64,000 nucleotides of DNA from Sphingomonas zeae (GCF_014197135.1 NZ_JACIFA010000002.1:409908-473907), one strand, 5' to 3'. Shown: positions 24,024 through 33,982, counted from the first letter of the stretch. A program made the numbers and translations. The notes: generated by a model from the letters alone, not told the origin.

Positions 24024-24739
24024 CCTTTCGCGCGACGATATTGACGCTCTACCCGGAGATGTTTCCCGGACCCCTGGGCCATTCGCTGGCGGGGCGGGCG
24101 CTGCGCGAGGATCGCTGGGCGCTGGAAGCCGTTCAGATCCGCGACTTCGCGACCGACAAGCATCGTTCGGTCGACGATACGCCCGCAGGCGGCGGCGCGG
24201 GCATGGTGCTGCGCGCCGATGTGCTGGCGGCGGCGGTGGACTCGGTCGCCGACGACCGACCCGTGCTGGCCATGACGCCGCGCGGGCGCCCACTCACCCA
24301 GCCACGCGTCCGCGAACTGGCGGCGGGGCCGGGCGTCACCGTGCTGTGCGGCCGCTTCGAGGGTTTCGACGAGCGCCTGTTCGAGGCGCGCGGCATCGAG
24401 CAGGTGTCGATCGGCGACTATATCCTGTCGGGCGGCGAGATGGGGGCGCTCGTGCTGCTCGACGCTTGCGTTCGGTTGCTTCCCGGCGTAATGGGCGCGG
24501 CTTCCAGTGGAGTCGAGGAAAGCTTCGAAAGCGGCCTCCTCGAATATCCGCAATATGCCCGACCTGCGGAGTGGGAAGGGCGCACGATCCCTGAAGTGCT
24601 GCGATCGGGGGATCATGCGAAAATCGCGGCCTGGCGTCATGCTAGGGCTTGCGAGGATACACGGTCAAGGCGGCCGGACCTTTGGGAACGTCATGAGGGC
24701 GTTCGGGTCGGTCGCCCTCTGGCGCGCGGCGACGATTGA
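24020..24739 (+). CDS. trmD: tRNA (guanine-N1)-methyltransferase TrmD
   Basis: The 239-residue SPOUT methyltransferase forms m1G37 in tRNA, which prevents +1 frameshifting. Conserved pieces are [45 protein letters not shown] and the knot segment [15 protein letters not shown]. The start is a GTG within the vapC stop region (GTGA). Essential in most bacteria. Ten bases separate it from rplS. Confidence 0.95.
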   Translation: MTFRATILTLYPEMFPGPLGHSLAGRALREDRWALEAVQIRDFATDKHRSVDDTPAGGGAGMVLRADVLAAAVDSVADDRPVLAMTPRGRPLTQPRVRELAAGPGVTVLCGRFEGFDERLFEARGIEQVSIGDYILSGGEMGALVLLDACVRLLPGVMGAASSGVEESFESGLLEYPQYARPAEWEGRTIPEVLRSGDHAKIAAWRHARACEDTRSRRPDLWERHEGVRVGRPLARGDD

Positions 24740-24749
24740 GGAATGCATC

Positions 24750-25142
24750 ATGAACGTGATCCAGCAGATCGAAGCTGAGCAGATCGCCAAGTTCAACGAG
24801 ACGAAGAAGATCCCCGAATTCCGCCCCGGCGATACGCTGAAGGTCGGTGTGAAGGTCGTCGAAGGCGAGCGTACCCGCGTCCAGTTCTATGAGGGCGTCT
24901 GCATCGCCCGCTCGAACAAGGGCATGGGCTCGTCGTTCACCGTCCGCAAGATCTCCTTCGGTGAGGGCGTGGAGCGCGTCTTCCCGCTCTACTCGCCGAA
25001 CGTCGACTCGATCGATGTCGTCCGCAAGGGCGCAGTGCGTCGAGCGAAGCTGTACTATCTGCGTGGCCGCACCGGCAAGTCGGCGCGTATCGCAGAGCGT
25101 CGCGACACGCGTCCGGCCAAGGGCACCGCAGCCGCCGAGTAA
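24750..25142 (+). CDS. rplS: 50S ribosomal protein L19
   Basis: The 130-residue product carries the L19 hallmarks: [56 protein letters not shown] and [18 protein letters not shown]. The short ATG-initiated N-terminus [11 protein letters not shown] is normal. L19 sits at the subunit interface. It ends the operon and is followed by a terminator. Confidence 0.97.
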   Translation: MNVIQQIEAEQIAKFNETKKIPEFRPGDTLKVGVKVVEGERTRVQFYEGVCIARSNKGMGSSFTVRKISFGEGVERVFPLYSPNVDSIDVVRKGAVRRAKLYYLRGRTGKSARIAERRDTRPAKGTAAAE

Positions 25143-25176
25143 TCGGCGCGGCGGACCCTCTAGCGGTTCGATAGGG

Positions 25177-25218
25177 AAGGGGCGGTGGCACCAAGCGGTG
25201 CCGCTGCCCTTTTTCTTT
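25177..25218 (+). terminator. Rho-independent terminator after rplS
   Basis: AAGGGGCGGTGGCACC pairs with GGTGCCGCTGCCCTT around AAGC and is followed by TTTTCTTT. It closes the ffh/rps/trmD gene cluster. Confidence 0.9.
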
Positions 25219-25307
25219 GGCGTACTCCCGCCTACGTCCGTTCCGAAGGCCACGCCCCAACAGCAAGCAGAAGCGGGCCGGACGTCAATCGGATAGGCAA
25301 TCCCTTG

Positions 25308-25334
25308 GCTTCCGACTTCGCTCAGGCCGGACGG
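25308..25334. repeat. REP-like repeat, family A, single diverged copy
   Basis: CTTCCGACTTCGCTCAGGCCGG resembles one arm of the 3515-3590 repeat with a few changes. It lies between the rplS terminator and the cyclophilin gene end. Confidence 0.6.
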
Positions 25335-25344
25335 CGGGTGGTGC

Positions 25345-25986
25345 TCAACCCCCGAAATTATACAGCCACATGCGGGGCTCCTTGGTCGGCTGCGGCTTGC
25401 CGTCCAGTCGCTTGGCGGAGATCAGCGTGACGGGTTTCAGGATCATCTGCCCCTTCATCGCGTCCTGTCCGCCGCCCGAGGGCTTGGCGAGGATCTTCTT
25501 CACCGTGTCCATGCCCGCGACGATCCGCCCGAACGCGGCATAGCCGTCATAGCCGGGTCGCGCGTCCATGCCGGGCGTCGGGCCGACGGTGATGAAGAAA
25601 TTGCCGCCCGCCGAGGACGGCGTCGTTCCCCGCGCCATCGAAATGGTCGCGTCGAGATGCTTGATCCCGGTCCTGGCCGTTGTCTCCAGCGGGAAGGGGG
25701 GCAGGATGCGGCGCGCATCGGTGCGTATGCCGCCTTGGACGAAGCCCTTTTTGGGGTCGCGCTTGTCGCGAGCCGCGCGATAGAAGCTGGTGCCGTCGAA
25801 CCGGCCGTCATCGACATAGGCGAGGAAGTTCTTGCTCGTCGCGGGCGCATGGCGCGTGTCGAGCGCCACGACGATCGGCCCCTCTGACGTATTGAGCTGC
25901 ACCCGGACATAGCCGGGGCGGGGGACATTCTGGTTCGCCGGAGCGGCGGCGGTCAGCAGGGCGAGAAACGGCAACGCATACTTCAT
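25345..25986 (-). CDS. Exported cyclophilin-type peptidyl-prolyl isomerase
   Basis: A 213-residue protein with a short signal peptide (MKYALPFLALLTAAAP) and a cyclophilin domain: GPIVVALDTRHAPATSKNFLAYV, FDGTSFYRA, FVQGGI, MARGTTPSSAGGNFFI and FGRIVAGMDTVKKI. Catalytic Arg (FYRAAR) and the core are present. It should speed proline isomerisation of periplasmic proteins. It stands alone. Confidence 0.93.
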   Translation of the reverse strand: MKYALPFLALLTAAAPANQNVPRPGYVRVQLNTSEGPIVVALDTRHAPATSKNFLAYVDDGRFDGTSFYRAARDKRDPKKGFVQGGIRTDARRILPPFPLETTARTGIKHLDATISMARGTTPSSAGGNFFITVGPTPGMDARPGYDGYAAFGRIVAGMDTVKKILAKPSGGGQDAMKGQMILKPVTLISAKRLDGKPQPTKEPRMWLYNFGG

Positions 25987-26120
25987 GGCGCCCCGATTAC
26001 CGCCTTCTCCCCGTCTTGTGGAGGGGGGCGAGTATCTGACCGCGATGTCACCCGATGGTCAGTGCGCCGTTACGGCCGGATGCTAAGGTCCGTGTCTGAC
26101 ATTCCGCGGGGGGTGAAGCG

Positions 26121-27113
26121 ATGCGCTCGGTTGTCATGGGGGTTGCCTCTTCATTCTTGCTGGCACTGCCGTCGGCAGCTCAAACGGTCGCCACCCCGCC
26201 CGTGCCCGATGGAACGGTGACGGACTGGGTGCATCCAGATGACTATCCGCCTGCGTCCATGCGTGCCGGAGAAGAGGGGCGGGTGTCGGTCCAACTCGAT
26301 GTCGATGCGAGTGGCATGGTTACGGGGTGTCATGTCACGAACAGCAGCAGCCATCCCCTGCTCGATGCGCGAACCTGTACGATCCTAACCCAGCGCGCGC
26401 ATTTTCGACCGGCGCGTGATGTCGCGGGGCAGGCGATCGCTGCCACAACGTCGGTCATGAGCTTCCGGTGGCAGATTCCGGTTGATACGTCGCCAATATC
26501 GCCGCTGCCAGCGGACCAGCCCGTTACGCCCGACCGGCTCCGTCTCGCCGAGCCGCTGGTCCGCGGTATGGGTTCTGACAACGAGGCCAAGATGGAAGGC
26601 TTTTGGCGTTCCACTGCGAAAAACGCATTTGCTGCGCGTTTCGCTCGCCTCCCTCCGCGAAGTCAGACCTTGGCCAAGGCGGACCTGGCGGCGGCTTTCG
26701 ACATCGTCTGGCAGCAAAATCTACGGATGGCCCATGACCGCGTGCTGCGCTTCTATGCAGCTCGCCTGAACGACGGCGAAATCCGTGAACTGACGGCATT
26801 TTTTCAGTCAGGCGTCGGCTATAAGCAAATCCATCACATGGCCCCTTTGACCGCCGAAGATCGACAGGCCTTCGGACGAGCGATGGCCGAGCATCCTGCG
26901 GTGGCCAAGTGGACCGAGCTGGGGATGGACTTCCTCCAGACCACGATGGCGGAGGCGCATGACATGGGCGTGGCGTCACAGGCCAAGCTGAAAGCCGCAC
27001 TATGCCTAAAGCTGGCGCAGGACCATATTCCACTGTCGATCTGTCCCATGGTCAAGCCGATCCCCGTCACCGGCAAGGCTCGACCGGCTAGGCTGCTGAC
27101 GACGCACCTCTAG
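26121..27113 (+). CDS. Secreted protein with TonB-C-like and DUF2059-like regions
   Basis: The 330-residue protein starts with a signal peptide (cleavage near SAAQT). Residues 35-120 resemble a TonB C-terminal domain ([42 protein letters not shown]), including two cysteines typical of sphingomonad energy-transducer-like proteins. The second half ([22 protein letters not shown]) resembles DUF2059 helical repeats. It has no N-terminal membrane anchor beyond the signal, so it cannot transduce energy like TonB itself. The function is unknown. Confidence 0.78.
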   Translation: MRSVVMGVASSFLLALPSAAQTVATPPVPDGTVTDWVHPDDYPPASMRAGEEGRVSVQLDVDASGMVTGCHVTNSSSHPLLDARTCTILTQRAHFRPARDVAGQAIAATTSVMSFRWQIPVDTSPISPLPADQPVTPDRLRLAEPLVRGMGSDNEAKMEGFWRSTAKNAFAARFARLPPRSQTLAKADLAAAFDIVWQQNLRMAHDRVLRFYAARLNDGEIRELTAFFQSGVGYKQIHHMAPLTAEDRQAFGRAMAEHPAVAKWTELGMDFLQTTMAEAHDMGVASQAKLKAALCLKLAQDHIPLSICPMVKPIPVTGKARPARLLTTHL

Positions 27114-27120
27114 GACAATG

Positions 27121-27158
27121 GAAAAGGGCCGCCGATCCTTCGACCGGCGGCCCTTTTC
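27121..27158. terminator. Bidirectional terminator between the TonB-C-like gene and rpoD
   Basis: GAAAAGGGCCGCCG pairs with CGGCGGCCCTTTTC around ATCCTTCGAC. A-rich and T-rich flanks let it work in both directions for the two convergent genes. Confidence 0.9.
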
Positions 27159-27177
27159 ATAAACCCAGACCCAGACC

Positions 27178-29208
27178 TTACTGGTCGAGGAAGCTGCGCA
27201 TCTTGCGGCTGCGGCTGGGGTGCTTCAGCTTGCGGAGCGCCTTGGCTTCGATCTGGCGGATGCGTTCGCGGGTCACGCTGAACTGCTGGCCGACCTCTTC
27301 CAGCGTGTGGTCGGTGTTCATGCCGATGCCGAAGCGCATGCGCAGCACGCGCTCTTCGCGCGGCGTCAGCGAGGCGAGAACACGGGTGACCGTTTCCTTC
27401 AAATTCGCCTGGATCGCCGCGTCCACCGGGATGACCGCGTTCTTGTCCTCGATGAAGTCGCCCAGATGGCTGTCTTCCTCGTCGCCGATCGGCGTTTCGA
27501 GGGAGATCGGCTCCTTGGCGATCTTCATCACCTTGCGCACCTTCTCCAGCGGCATGGAGAGGCGCTCGGCCATCTCTTCCGGGGTCGGCTCGCGGCCCTG
27601 CTCGTGCAGGAACTGGCGGCTGGTGCGGACCAGCTTGTTGATCGTCTCGATCATGTGGACCGGGATGCGGATGGTCCGCGCCTGGTCGGCGATCGAGCGG
27701 GTGATCGCCTGACGAATCCACCAGGTCGCATAGGTCGAGAATTTGTAGCCGCGGCGATATTCGAACTTATCGACCGCCTTCATCAGACCGATATTGCCTT
27801 CCTGGATCAGGTCCAGGAACTGCAGGCCGCGATTGGTGTATTTCTTGGCGATCGAGATGACGAGGCGCAGGTTCGCCTCGACCATTTCCTTCTTGGCGAT
27901 GCGCGCCTCGCGCTCGCCCTTCTGCACCATGTTCACGATGCGGCGGAATTCGGTCAGCGCCATGCCGGTCTGCTGCGAAATCTCGGCGATCTCGCTGCGG
28001 ATGCGGTCAACGGTGGCGGCTTCGTTGGTGGCGAAGTTGCCCCACTTCTTGTCGACGCCGCGAACCGTATCCAGCCAGTTCTCGTCCAGCTCGTGACCCA
28101 GATAGCGGTCGAGGAAGTCCTTGCGGTTGACCTTGTGCCGCTCGGCCAGGCGCAGCATCTGACCGCCCAGCGCGGTCAGGCGGCGGTTATAGGCATAGAG
28201 CTGATCGACCAGGAACTCGATCTTGGCATTATGGAACTGGACGCTCTCGACCTCGGCGGTCAGCTCTTCGCGCAGCTTGTGGTACTTGCGCTCCTCGGCC
28301 GCCGACAGCTCGCCGCCCAGTGCCATGGACTCCAGGCGCTGCTGCTGGATCTTCGAGAACTTCTTGTAGATGCTGGTGATGTTGGCGAACTTCTCCAGCG
28401 CTTGCGGCTTGAGAGTCTCCTCCATCTGGGCGAGGCTAAGGGTGTTGTCCTCTTCCTCGTCCTCGGCGCGTGGGCCACGGCGTTCGCCGCCTTCGCCATC
28501 CTCGTCATCGACCGAGGGTTCCTCGGGCTCTTCTTCTTCCTTGAACTGAGGACCGGCGTTCTTGGCGCTGATCTCGCCATTGTCGTCCTCGTCCTCCTCG
28601 CCCAGATTTTCCGGGCCGGCGTCCTTGGACAGCATGGCGTCGAGATCGAGGATCTCGCGCAGCTGCATCGTGCCTTCGTTGAGCGCGGTCGACCAGTCGA
28701 TGATCGCGTTGAAGGTGATCGGGCTTTCGCACAGCCCCAGGATCATCGTGTCGCGACCCGCCTCGATCCGCTTGGCGATGGCGATCTCGCCCTCACGGCT
28801 CAGCAGTTCGACCGCACCCATCTCGCGCAGGTACATGCGGACCGGATCGTCGGTGCGATCAACGGTTTCCTTCTTCTTGGCCTCGGGCTGGGGGCCGGAA
28901 TCACCATCGGTATCCGTGGCATCGGCGTCGTCGGCCTCTTCCTCGGACTCGCCGTCCTCGCCCTGCTCCTCATTCTCGACGATATTGACGCCCATCTCGT
29001 TGAGGGCGGCCATGATATCCTCGAGCTGGTCGGAGGACATCTGGTCCTGCGGCAGCGCTTCGTTCAGCTGGTCATAGGTGATGTAGCCGCGCTTCTTGGC
29101 GCGGGCGATCAACTTCTTGATCGACGCTTCGTTCAGGTCGATCAGCGGCGCATCGCCCGTTTCCGTGGTATCGGTCGTATCCGCCGCCATATTCGCCTTC
29201 GCCATCAA
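27178..29208 (-). CDS. rpoD: RNA polymerase primary sigma factor RpoD
   Basis: The 676-residue sigma-70 has region 1.1 ([21 protein letters not shown]), a long acidic spacer, region 1.2 ([11 protein letters not shown]), region 2 with [36 protein letters not shown], region 3 and region 4.2 with [27 protein letters not shown]. It directs housekeeping transcription. The frame offers ATGs at 29208 and 29205; these are equivalent. It follows dnaG after 139 bp in the same direction, an arrangement common in proteobacteria. Confidence 0.97.
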   Translation of the reverse strand: MMAKANMAADTTDTTETGDAPLIDLNEASIKKLIARAKKRGYITYDQLNEALPQDQMSSDQLEDIMAALNEMGVNIVENEEQGEDGESEEEADDADATDTDGDSGPQPEAKKKETVDRTDDPVRMYLREMGAVELLSREGEIAIAKRIEAGRDTMILGLCESPITFNAIIDWSTALNEGTMQLREILDLDAMLSKDAGPENLGEEDEDDNGEISAKNAGPQFKEEEEPEEPSVDDEDGEGGERRGPRAEDEEEDNTLSLAQMEETLKPQALEKFANITSIYKKFSKIQQQRLESMALGGELSAAEERKYHKLREELTAEVESVQFHNAKIEFLVDQLYAYNRRLTALGGQMLRLAERHKVNRKDFLDRYLGHELDENWLDTVRGVDKKWGNFATNEAATVDRIRSEIAEISQQTGMALTEFRRIVNMVQKGEREARIAKKEMVEANLRLVISIAKKYTNRGLQFLDLIQEGNIGLMKAVDKFEYRRGYKFSTYATWWIRQAITRSIADQARTIRIPVHMIETINKLVRTSRQFLHEQGREPTPEEMAERLSMPLEKVRKVMKIAKEPISLETPIGDEEDSHLGDFIEDKNAVIPVDAAIQANLKETVTRVLASLTPREERVLRMRFGIGMNTDHTLEEVGQQFSVTRERIRQIEAKALRKLKHPSRSRKMRSFLDQ

Positions 29209-29347
29209 ATGCCCTCAGGGTTCCGTGCCCGGCCTCTGTCACACCGCTCGCCGTTCATGCAAGCGGGTGAGGGGGCCATGCGTAATTTTCCAGTGTGGGC
29301 GTGGGTCGCCCAATATGCCCCGGATATGGGGCGCGGGGGTGCCGGGA

Positions 29348-31195
29348 TCAAGCGGCCTCCCCGGCTTGCTTGTCCGCCAGATCGCGTGCCGCCTCCAGCC
29401 ACCGATACAGCTCGTCGCGCGAGTGCGCGTGCGCCGCATGGCATCGCGTCTGCTCGGCGAAGCGGTCCTCGGTCATGTCGCTCTGGAACGCCTGCACCGC
29501 GCGTTCGCGATTGGCACGCGTCTCGCTCTCTTCCAGCATGACCTCGATGATCTTTTCCAGGTCGCGGACCGCGATGGCCGGGTCGCTGGCCTTGCTGAAG
29601 AAGCTGAACGCCAGGTCGCGGGTATAGTCGCGCGCGTCGATCGGGTGAACGTCGGTGGTCGCCATGATCTGTTCGATCAGGCTTTCCGCCTCGGCCGCGT
29701 CTTTCCGCGACAGATGCGGGTCGTTGACCGCCGCGTCGAGCAGGTGATGCCGCCAGTCGTTGAGATAGCGGTCGCCCATGTCCAACCGGCTGATCTCGTC
29801 CATATAGCGGCACAGGACATGTGGATAGCGCATGAGGCCGAGCAGCACCGCGCGCTTCAGGCTGTATTCGACGCCGCGCCCGACATGGCGATTGGCCTCG
29901 GCCACCGCCTGATGCACCGCCGCCGCATTGACCCGGCGGATGCCGAAGATGTCGAAATAGCGCGACATCATCGCGCGCTTATACTCGTAGGCCAGATCCT
30001 TGTGCGGGATCTGCTGCGCCAGTTCCTCCAGCCGCTGTTTCAGCGCGGCGCGGCCCTCGGGCGTGTCGGTCTGCGCCTGCGCGATCTCCGACTGCCAGAG
30101 CAGATCGCTGAGCGGCGTCGCGCGGGTCAGCACCGCCTCGAACCCGGCCGCGCCCTTTTCCTGGACCAGATCGTCGGGGTCCTGGCCTTGCGGCAGGGTG
30201 ACGAAGGACAGGCTCTTGCCCGGCTGGAGCAACGGCAGCGCGCGGTGGGCGGCGCGGATCGCGGCCTTCTGCCCCGCCGCATCGCCGTCGAAGCAGAGCG
30301 TGGGCACGTCGACCATACGCCATAGCCGTTCCAGCTGATGCTCGGTCAGCGCGGTGCCGAGCGGCGCGACCGCTTCCTCGATCCCGGCCTGGGCGAGGGC
30401 GATCACGTCCATATAACCTTCGACCACCAGCACGCGGCCGGACTTGCGCACGGCGGGCGCGGCACGGTCGAGATTGTAGAGCGTGCGGCCCTTGTCGAAG
30501 AGCGGGGTGTCGGGCGAGTTGAGATATTTCGGCTCGCCCTCGCCGATGATCCGTCCGCCGAACGCGATCACCCGCCCGCGCGCGTCGCGGATCGGGATCA
30601 TCACCCGGCCGCGGAAACGGTCATACGGGTCTTTTCCGTCGACCTTGATCAGCAGCCCGCACTCGATCAGCGCCGGGTCGCCATAGTCCTTGAGCGCCGC
30701 CTTGAGCTTACCCCGACTGTCAGGCGCGAAGCCCAGGCCGAAGGCGCGCGCCGTCTCCGGCGTGACCCGGCGGCGGGTCAGCAGTTCGCGCGCGTCGCCG
30801 CCCGACAGGCCGCCCAGTTGCTCGGAAAACCACGACGCGGCATCGGCCATCGCATCGTGCAGCCCCTTGGCGCGCTCCGCCTTCTGCGCGGCGCGGCGGT
30901 CCTGCTCGGGCATGTCGAGCCCGGCGACCTGCGCCAGTTCCTTGACCGCGTCGATGAAGGGCAGGCCACGCTGATCGGTCATCCAGCGAATGGCATCGCC
31001 ATGCGCCGAACAGCCGAAGCAATGGTAAAAGCCCTTGTCGTCGTTGACGTAGAAGCTGGGCGTCTTTTCGTTATGGAAAGGGCAGCAGCCCTTATATTCC
31101 CGCCCCGCCTTTTGCAGCTTCACCGTCTTGCCGATCAACGCCGACAGACTGGTGCGAGCGCGAAGCTCGTCAAGGAATTGCGGGGTCAGGCTCAT
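29348..31195 (-). CDS. dnaG: DNA primase DnaG
   Basis: The 615-residue primase makes RNA primers for replication. The zinc-binding domain has CCPFHNEKTPSF and HCFGCSAHGD; the core has YDRFRGRVMIPIRDARGRVIAFGGR, the TOPRIM motif VVEGYMDVIAL and acidic CFDGDAAG. The C-terminal DnaB-binding region follows. I chose the ATG at 31195 (MSLTPQFLDELR), which has a GAGGA upstream; 16 extra residues in the longer frame are unlikely. The yqeY gene, its usual neighbour, is separated by a DUF559 gene and repeats. Confidence 0.96.
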   Translation of the reverse strand: MSLTPQFLDELRARTSLSALIGKTVKLQKAGREYKGCCPFHNEKTPSFYVNDDKGFYHCFGCSAHGDAIRWMTDQRGLPFIDAVKELAQVAGLDMPEQDRRAAQKAERAKGLHDAMADAASWFSEQLGGLSGGDARELLTRRRVTPETARAFGLGFAPDSRGKLKAALKDYGDPALIECGLLIKVDGKDPYDRFRGRVMIPIRDARGRVIAFGGRIIGEGEPKYLNSPDTPLFDKGRTLYNLDRAAPAVRKSGRVLVVEGYMDVIALAQAGIEEAVAPLGTALTEHQLERLWRMVDVPTLCFDGDAAGQKAAIRAAHRALPLLQPGKSLSFVTLPQGQDPDDLVQEKGAAGFEAVLTRATPLSDLLWQSEIAQAQTDTPEGRAALKQRLEELAQQIPHKDLAYEYKRAMMSRYFDIFGIRRVNAAAVHQAVAEANRHVGRGVEYSLKRAVLLGLMRYPHVLCRYMDEISRLDMGDRYLNDWRHHLLDAAVNDPHLSRKDAAEAESLIEQIMATTDVHPIDARDYTRDLAFSFFSKASDPAIAVRDLEKIIEVMLEESETRANRERAVQAFQSDMTEDRFAEQTRCHAAHAHSRDELYRWLEAARDLADKQAGEAA

Positions 31196-31283
31196 GGCGT
31201 CCTCGCGATTATAATGTGTAGCGGGGAAGGGGTGTTTTGGCAAGGGTCTGGGGTGGTTTCGCGGCTCTCGAACGTGCGGGGCT

Positions 31284-31390
31284 TTCCCTCCCCCCAGCCC
31301 CTCCCGCCTGCGGGAGGGGAGTTAATCAGGATTGCCGTTGCCTAAAGCGCTTCCCCTCCCGCAGGCGGGAGGGGATTGAGGGGAGGGCTT
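31284..31390. repeat. Family B hairpin repeats, two facing copies
   Basis: Two copies of the CCCTCCCGC/GCGGGAGGG hairpin, at about 31284-31320 and 31350-31388, flank the 3' end of the DUF559 gene. The second encodes its last residues. The loops differ (CT versus AG), but the stems are kept. Confidence 0.8.
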
Positions 31391-31891
31391 CTCCGCGAGT
31401 GTTCGCTCGATAGTGTGGACGACGCCTTCCAAATTGCGCAGGACGTCGTTGTTCCAGAAGCGGATGACGCGCCAGCCCTGCGCTTCGAGGTAGCGGGTTC
31501 GGGCTTCGTCATAGGCAGCGCGTTCGTCATGTTGTCCGCCATCAACCTCGACGATCAGCTTTTCCGACCTGGCGGCGAAATCCGCGATGTACGGGCCGAC
31601 CGGGACCTGCCGGTTGAAGCGGACGCCTGCGACTTGGCGTCTCGATAAGGCTCGCCACAATCGCCGCTCGGCATCGGTCGGATTGAGGCGCAGTTCCCGC
31701 GCTTTCCTCGTCGGGCGGTCTTCGCGGAAAGGCCGGGAGCCCTCCCCTCGGTCCCCTCCCGCTTGCGGGAGGGGATGCGCTCTTGGCGGAGGGCATCCCT
31801 CTCCACCGGGCGTGCCGAGCTCCCCTCCCGCAGGCGGGAGGGGTTGGGGGAGGGGACCACGCTCGCGATCAGAACGATCCACCAGCCCCAC
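31322..31891 (-). CDS. DUF559 (very short patch repair-like) endonuclease domain protein
   Basis: The 189-residue frame holds a DUF559 domain from about residue 60 to 165: LRLNPTDAERRLWRALSRRQ, FNRQVPVGPYIADFAARSEKLIVEVDGGQHDE and RVIRFWNNDVLRN, the Vsr/restriction-endonuclease-like fold with catalytic D...E-x-D. The first 55 and last 20 residues are translated repeat elements (LPQPLPPAGGEL, SPQSPPACGRG), so the true protein may be shorter. The start at 31891 is uncertain. It is inserted between yqeY and dnaG. Confidence 0.78.
   Translation of the reverse strand: MGLVDRSDRERGPLPQPLPPAGGELGTPGGEGCPPPRAHPLPQAGGDRGEGSRPFREDRPTRKARELRLNPTDAERRLWRALSRRQVAGVRFNRQVPVGPYIADFAARSEKLIVEVDGGQHDERAAYDEARTRYLEAQGWRVIRFWNNDVLRNLEGVVHTIERTLAEKPSPQSPPACGRGSALGNGNPD
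31741..31856. repeat. Family B hairpin repeats inside the DUF559 5' region
   Basis: Two more copies, about 31741-31777 and 31819-31856, lie in the part of the DUF559 frame that precedes the nuclease domain. Each keeps the CCCCTCCCGC/GCGGGAGGGG stem with different loop bases. Confidence 0.8.
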
Positions 31892-31904
31892 TCCCCAACA
31901 GCAA

Positions 31905-32357
31905 CTACGCCAGCGAAGCCTTCACCAGCCCGCTCGCCTTGCTCATATCCAGCACCGCCGCATGCCGCGCCTTCAGCTCGGCCATGACCCGGCCCATGTC
32001 CTTCATGCCGCTCGCCCCGATCTCCGCCTTGATCGCCTCGATCGCGGACCTAGTCTCATCCTCGCTCAGCGTCTGCGGCAGGAAGCGCTCGATCACCGCG
32101 ACCTCGGCCTTTTCGGCGTCGGCGAGTTCCTGACGGCCGCCCTGTTCGTACATGGCGATCGATTCGCGGCGTTGCTTGACCATCTTCTGCAGCACTTCGA
32201 TCACGACCATGTCGTCATCGGCGGGGGCCTGGCCGGTGCGGAGTTCGATGTCGCGGTTCTTGATGGCGGCCTGGATCAGGCTGATCGCCGCGCGGCTTTC
32301 CTTGTCGCCCGCTTTCATGGCGGCCACCTGCGCGGCCTTGATGTCGTCGCGAATCAT
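31905..32357 (-). CDS. yqeY: GatB/YqeY domain-containing protein
   Basis: The 150-residue GatB/YqeY family protein has the family features MIRDDIKAAQVAAMKAGDK, AISLIQAAIKNRDIE, EQGGRQELADAEKAEVAVIERFLPQ and MGRVMAELKARH. The domain resembles the tRNA-binding tail of the GatB amidotransferase subunit; the role of the stand-alone protein is not settled. It is divergent from carA and on the same strand as dnaG-rpoD. Confidence 0.92.
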   Translation of the reverse strand: MIRDDIKAAQVAAMKAGDKESRAAISLIQAAIKNRDIELRTGQAPADDDMVVIEVLQKMVKQRRESIAMYEQGGRQELADAEKAEVAVIERFLPQTLSEDETRSAIEAIKAEIGASGMKDMGRVMAELKARHAAVLDMSKASGLVKASLA

Positions 32358-32498
32358 GTCTTGTCCGTCTTGTCTGAAAGGCGGGGAGGATAGCCCATGG
32401 AAGCATTTCCGTGAACCGGTTGACGCGACGGCGCTTGGGGTCTAGCGGACGCCACTTAGCGACATTGCAGACATTTTAAGCAGGAGTGCCCGCCGATC

Positions 32499-33683
32499 AT
32501 GGCCGACGCCAAGCCATTCGCCATGCCCGAAAAGCCTGAGGGCGCCACGGGTGTTCTCGTTCTGGCGAACGGAGACGTGTTGTGGGGGCGCGGTTTCGGC
32601 GTCGAGGGTGATGCCGTCGGAGAGGTGTGCTTCCACACCGCGATGACCGGCTATCAGGAGATCATGACCGACCCGTCCTTCGCCGGGCAGATCATCACCT
32701 TCACCTTCCCGCATATCGGCAATGTCGGCGCGAACCCCGACGATATCGAGGCGGACGCGCCGCACGCGCTGGGCATGATCGTCCGTGAGGACCCGACCGC
32801 CCCGTCCAATTTCCGCGCGATGGAGAATCTCGCCGGGTGGATGGCGCGGCACAACCGCATCGGCCTGGCGGGCATCGATACCCGCGCGCTGACCCGCCGC
32901 ATCCGCGCTGGCGGTGCGCCGAACGGCGTGATCGCGCATTCTGCTTCGGGCGAGTTCGACATCGCCGCACTCCTCGAAAAGGCGCGCGCCTGGCCGGGGC
33001 TGGAGGGCATGGACCTCGCCAAGGACGTGTCGACCGAGCTGCATTATGGCTGGGGCGAGACGCGCGAGGGCGGGTTGTGGCGGCTGGGCTTCGGCTATGC
33101 CGGAGCCGAGGGCGCGGATCGCCCGCACGTCGTCGCGATCGATTATGGCAGCAAGCACAACATCTTCCGCAACCTGGTTCAGGCCGGCGCGAAGGTGTCG
33201 GTGGTCCCCGCCACCGCGTCCTATGAGGATGTGATGGCGCTGAACCCGGACGGCATCTTCCTGTCCAACGGCCCCGGCGATCCGGCGGCGACGGGCGAAT
33301 ATGCGGTGCCGGTGATCCGCCAGCTGCTCGACACCGGCAAGCCGCTGTTCGGCATCTGTCTGGGCCACCAGTTGCTCGGTCTGGCGGTCGGCGCCAAGAC
33401 CACCAAGATGCACCAGGGCCATCGCGGCGCGAACCACCCGGTCAAGCGCCTGGCGGACGGTTTGGTCGAGATCACCAGCATGAACCACGGCTTCGCGGTC
33501 GAGCGCGAGACGCTCCCCGCCAACGCGCGCGAGACGCATGTGTCGCTGTTCGACGGGTCGAATGCGGGTCTGGAACTGACCGACCGCCCGGCCTTCTCGG
33601 TCCAGTACCACCCCGAAGCCTCGCCGGGGCCGCAGGACAGCTTCTATCTGTTCGAGCGGTTCGTGGGGTCGCTTCGGAAATGA
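32499..33683 (+). CDS. carA: Carbamoyl-phosphate synthase small subunit
   Basis: The 394-residue glutaminase subunit supplies ammonia to CarB for arginine and pyrimidine synthesis. The N-terminal domain includes GEVCFHTAMTGYQEIMTDPSFAGQ. The class I amidotransferase domain has the nucleophile Cys in GICLGHQLLG and the His/Glu pair in VQYHPEASPG. Upstream, GCAGGAG precedes the ATG at 32499. The stop overlaps the following small lipoprotein gene by four bases. Confidence 0.97.
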   Translation: MADAKPFAMPEKPEGATGVLVLANGDVLWGRGFGVEGDAVGEVCFHTAMTGYQEIMTDPSFAGQIITFTFPHIGNVGANPDDIEADAPHALGMIVREDPTAPSNFRAMENLAGWMARHNRIGLAGIDTRALTRRIRAGGAPNGVIAHSASGEFDIAALLEKARAWPGLEGMDLAKDVSTELHYGWGETREGGLWRLGFGYAGAEGADRPHVVAIDYGSKHNIFRNLVQAGAKVSVVPATASYEDVMALNPDGIFLSNGPGDPAATGEYAVPVIRQLLDTGKPLFGICLGHQLLGLAVGAKTTKMHQGHRGANHPVKRLADGLVEITSMNHGFAVERETLPANARETHVSLFDGSNAGLELTDRPAFSVQYHPEASPGPQDSFYLFERFVGSLRK

Positions 33684-33982
33684 GGTTCGCGGCTTCCTCC
33701 TTCGTCTTGATCGCATCTGCCATGCTGGCTGGATGTGCTGGGCAATCAGGGGGAGTGCCATTTCTTACTCCGAAGGTATTCGCCCGTGCCGCTGCAAAAT
33801 GTGGGGTCGTCACGACCCATGTTTCCCGCAGGCGGAAGGGCCGAATTCCTTACGCGACCTATAAAATCCTTGGCCCTGCCGGGGAGGTCCGCTCGGACGA
33901 CGGAAAAAGCCGAGCCTGCCTGACGGACGCACTTCGCGGCTATCGATACGATTATCTGGGTGAGCAGTTTCCCGACACCTAG
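33680..33982 (+). CDS. Small lipoprotein of unknown function between carA and carB
   Basis: A 100-residue protein with a lipoprotein signal, MRFAASSFVLIASAMLAGCAG, whose LAGC lipobox would be acylated at Cys-19. The mature part is basic, has two further cysteines (KCGVV, RACL) and is otherwise unremarkable. ATGA overlap with the carA stop implies cotranslation. I do not recognise a family. Its base composition is slightly less GC-rich than carA and carB, which hints at later acquisition. Confidence 0.75.
   Translation: MRFAASSFVLIASAMLAGCAGQSGGVPFLTPKVFARAAAKCGVVTTHVSRRRKGRIPYATYKILGPAGEVRSDDGKSRACLTDALRGYRYDYLGEQFPDT

Noticed and set aside
31284..31856. CRISPR-like array
   Set aside because: Four hairpin copies occur, but spacing is irregular, loops and orientations vary, and the space between holds a coding domain; no cas gene is near.
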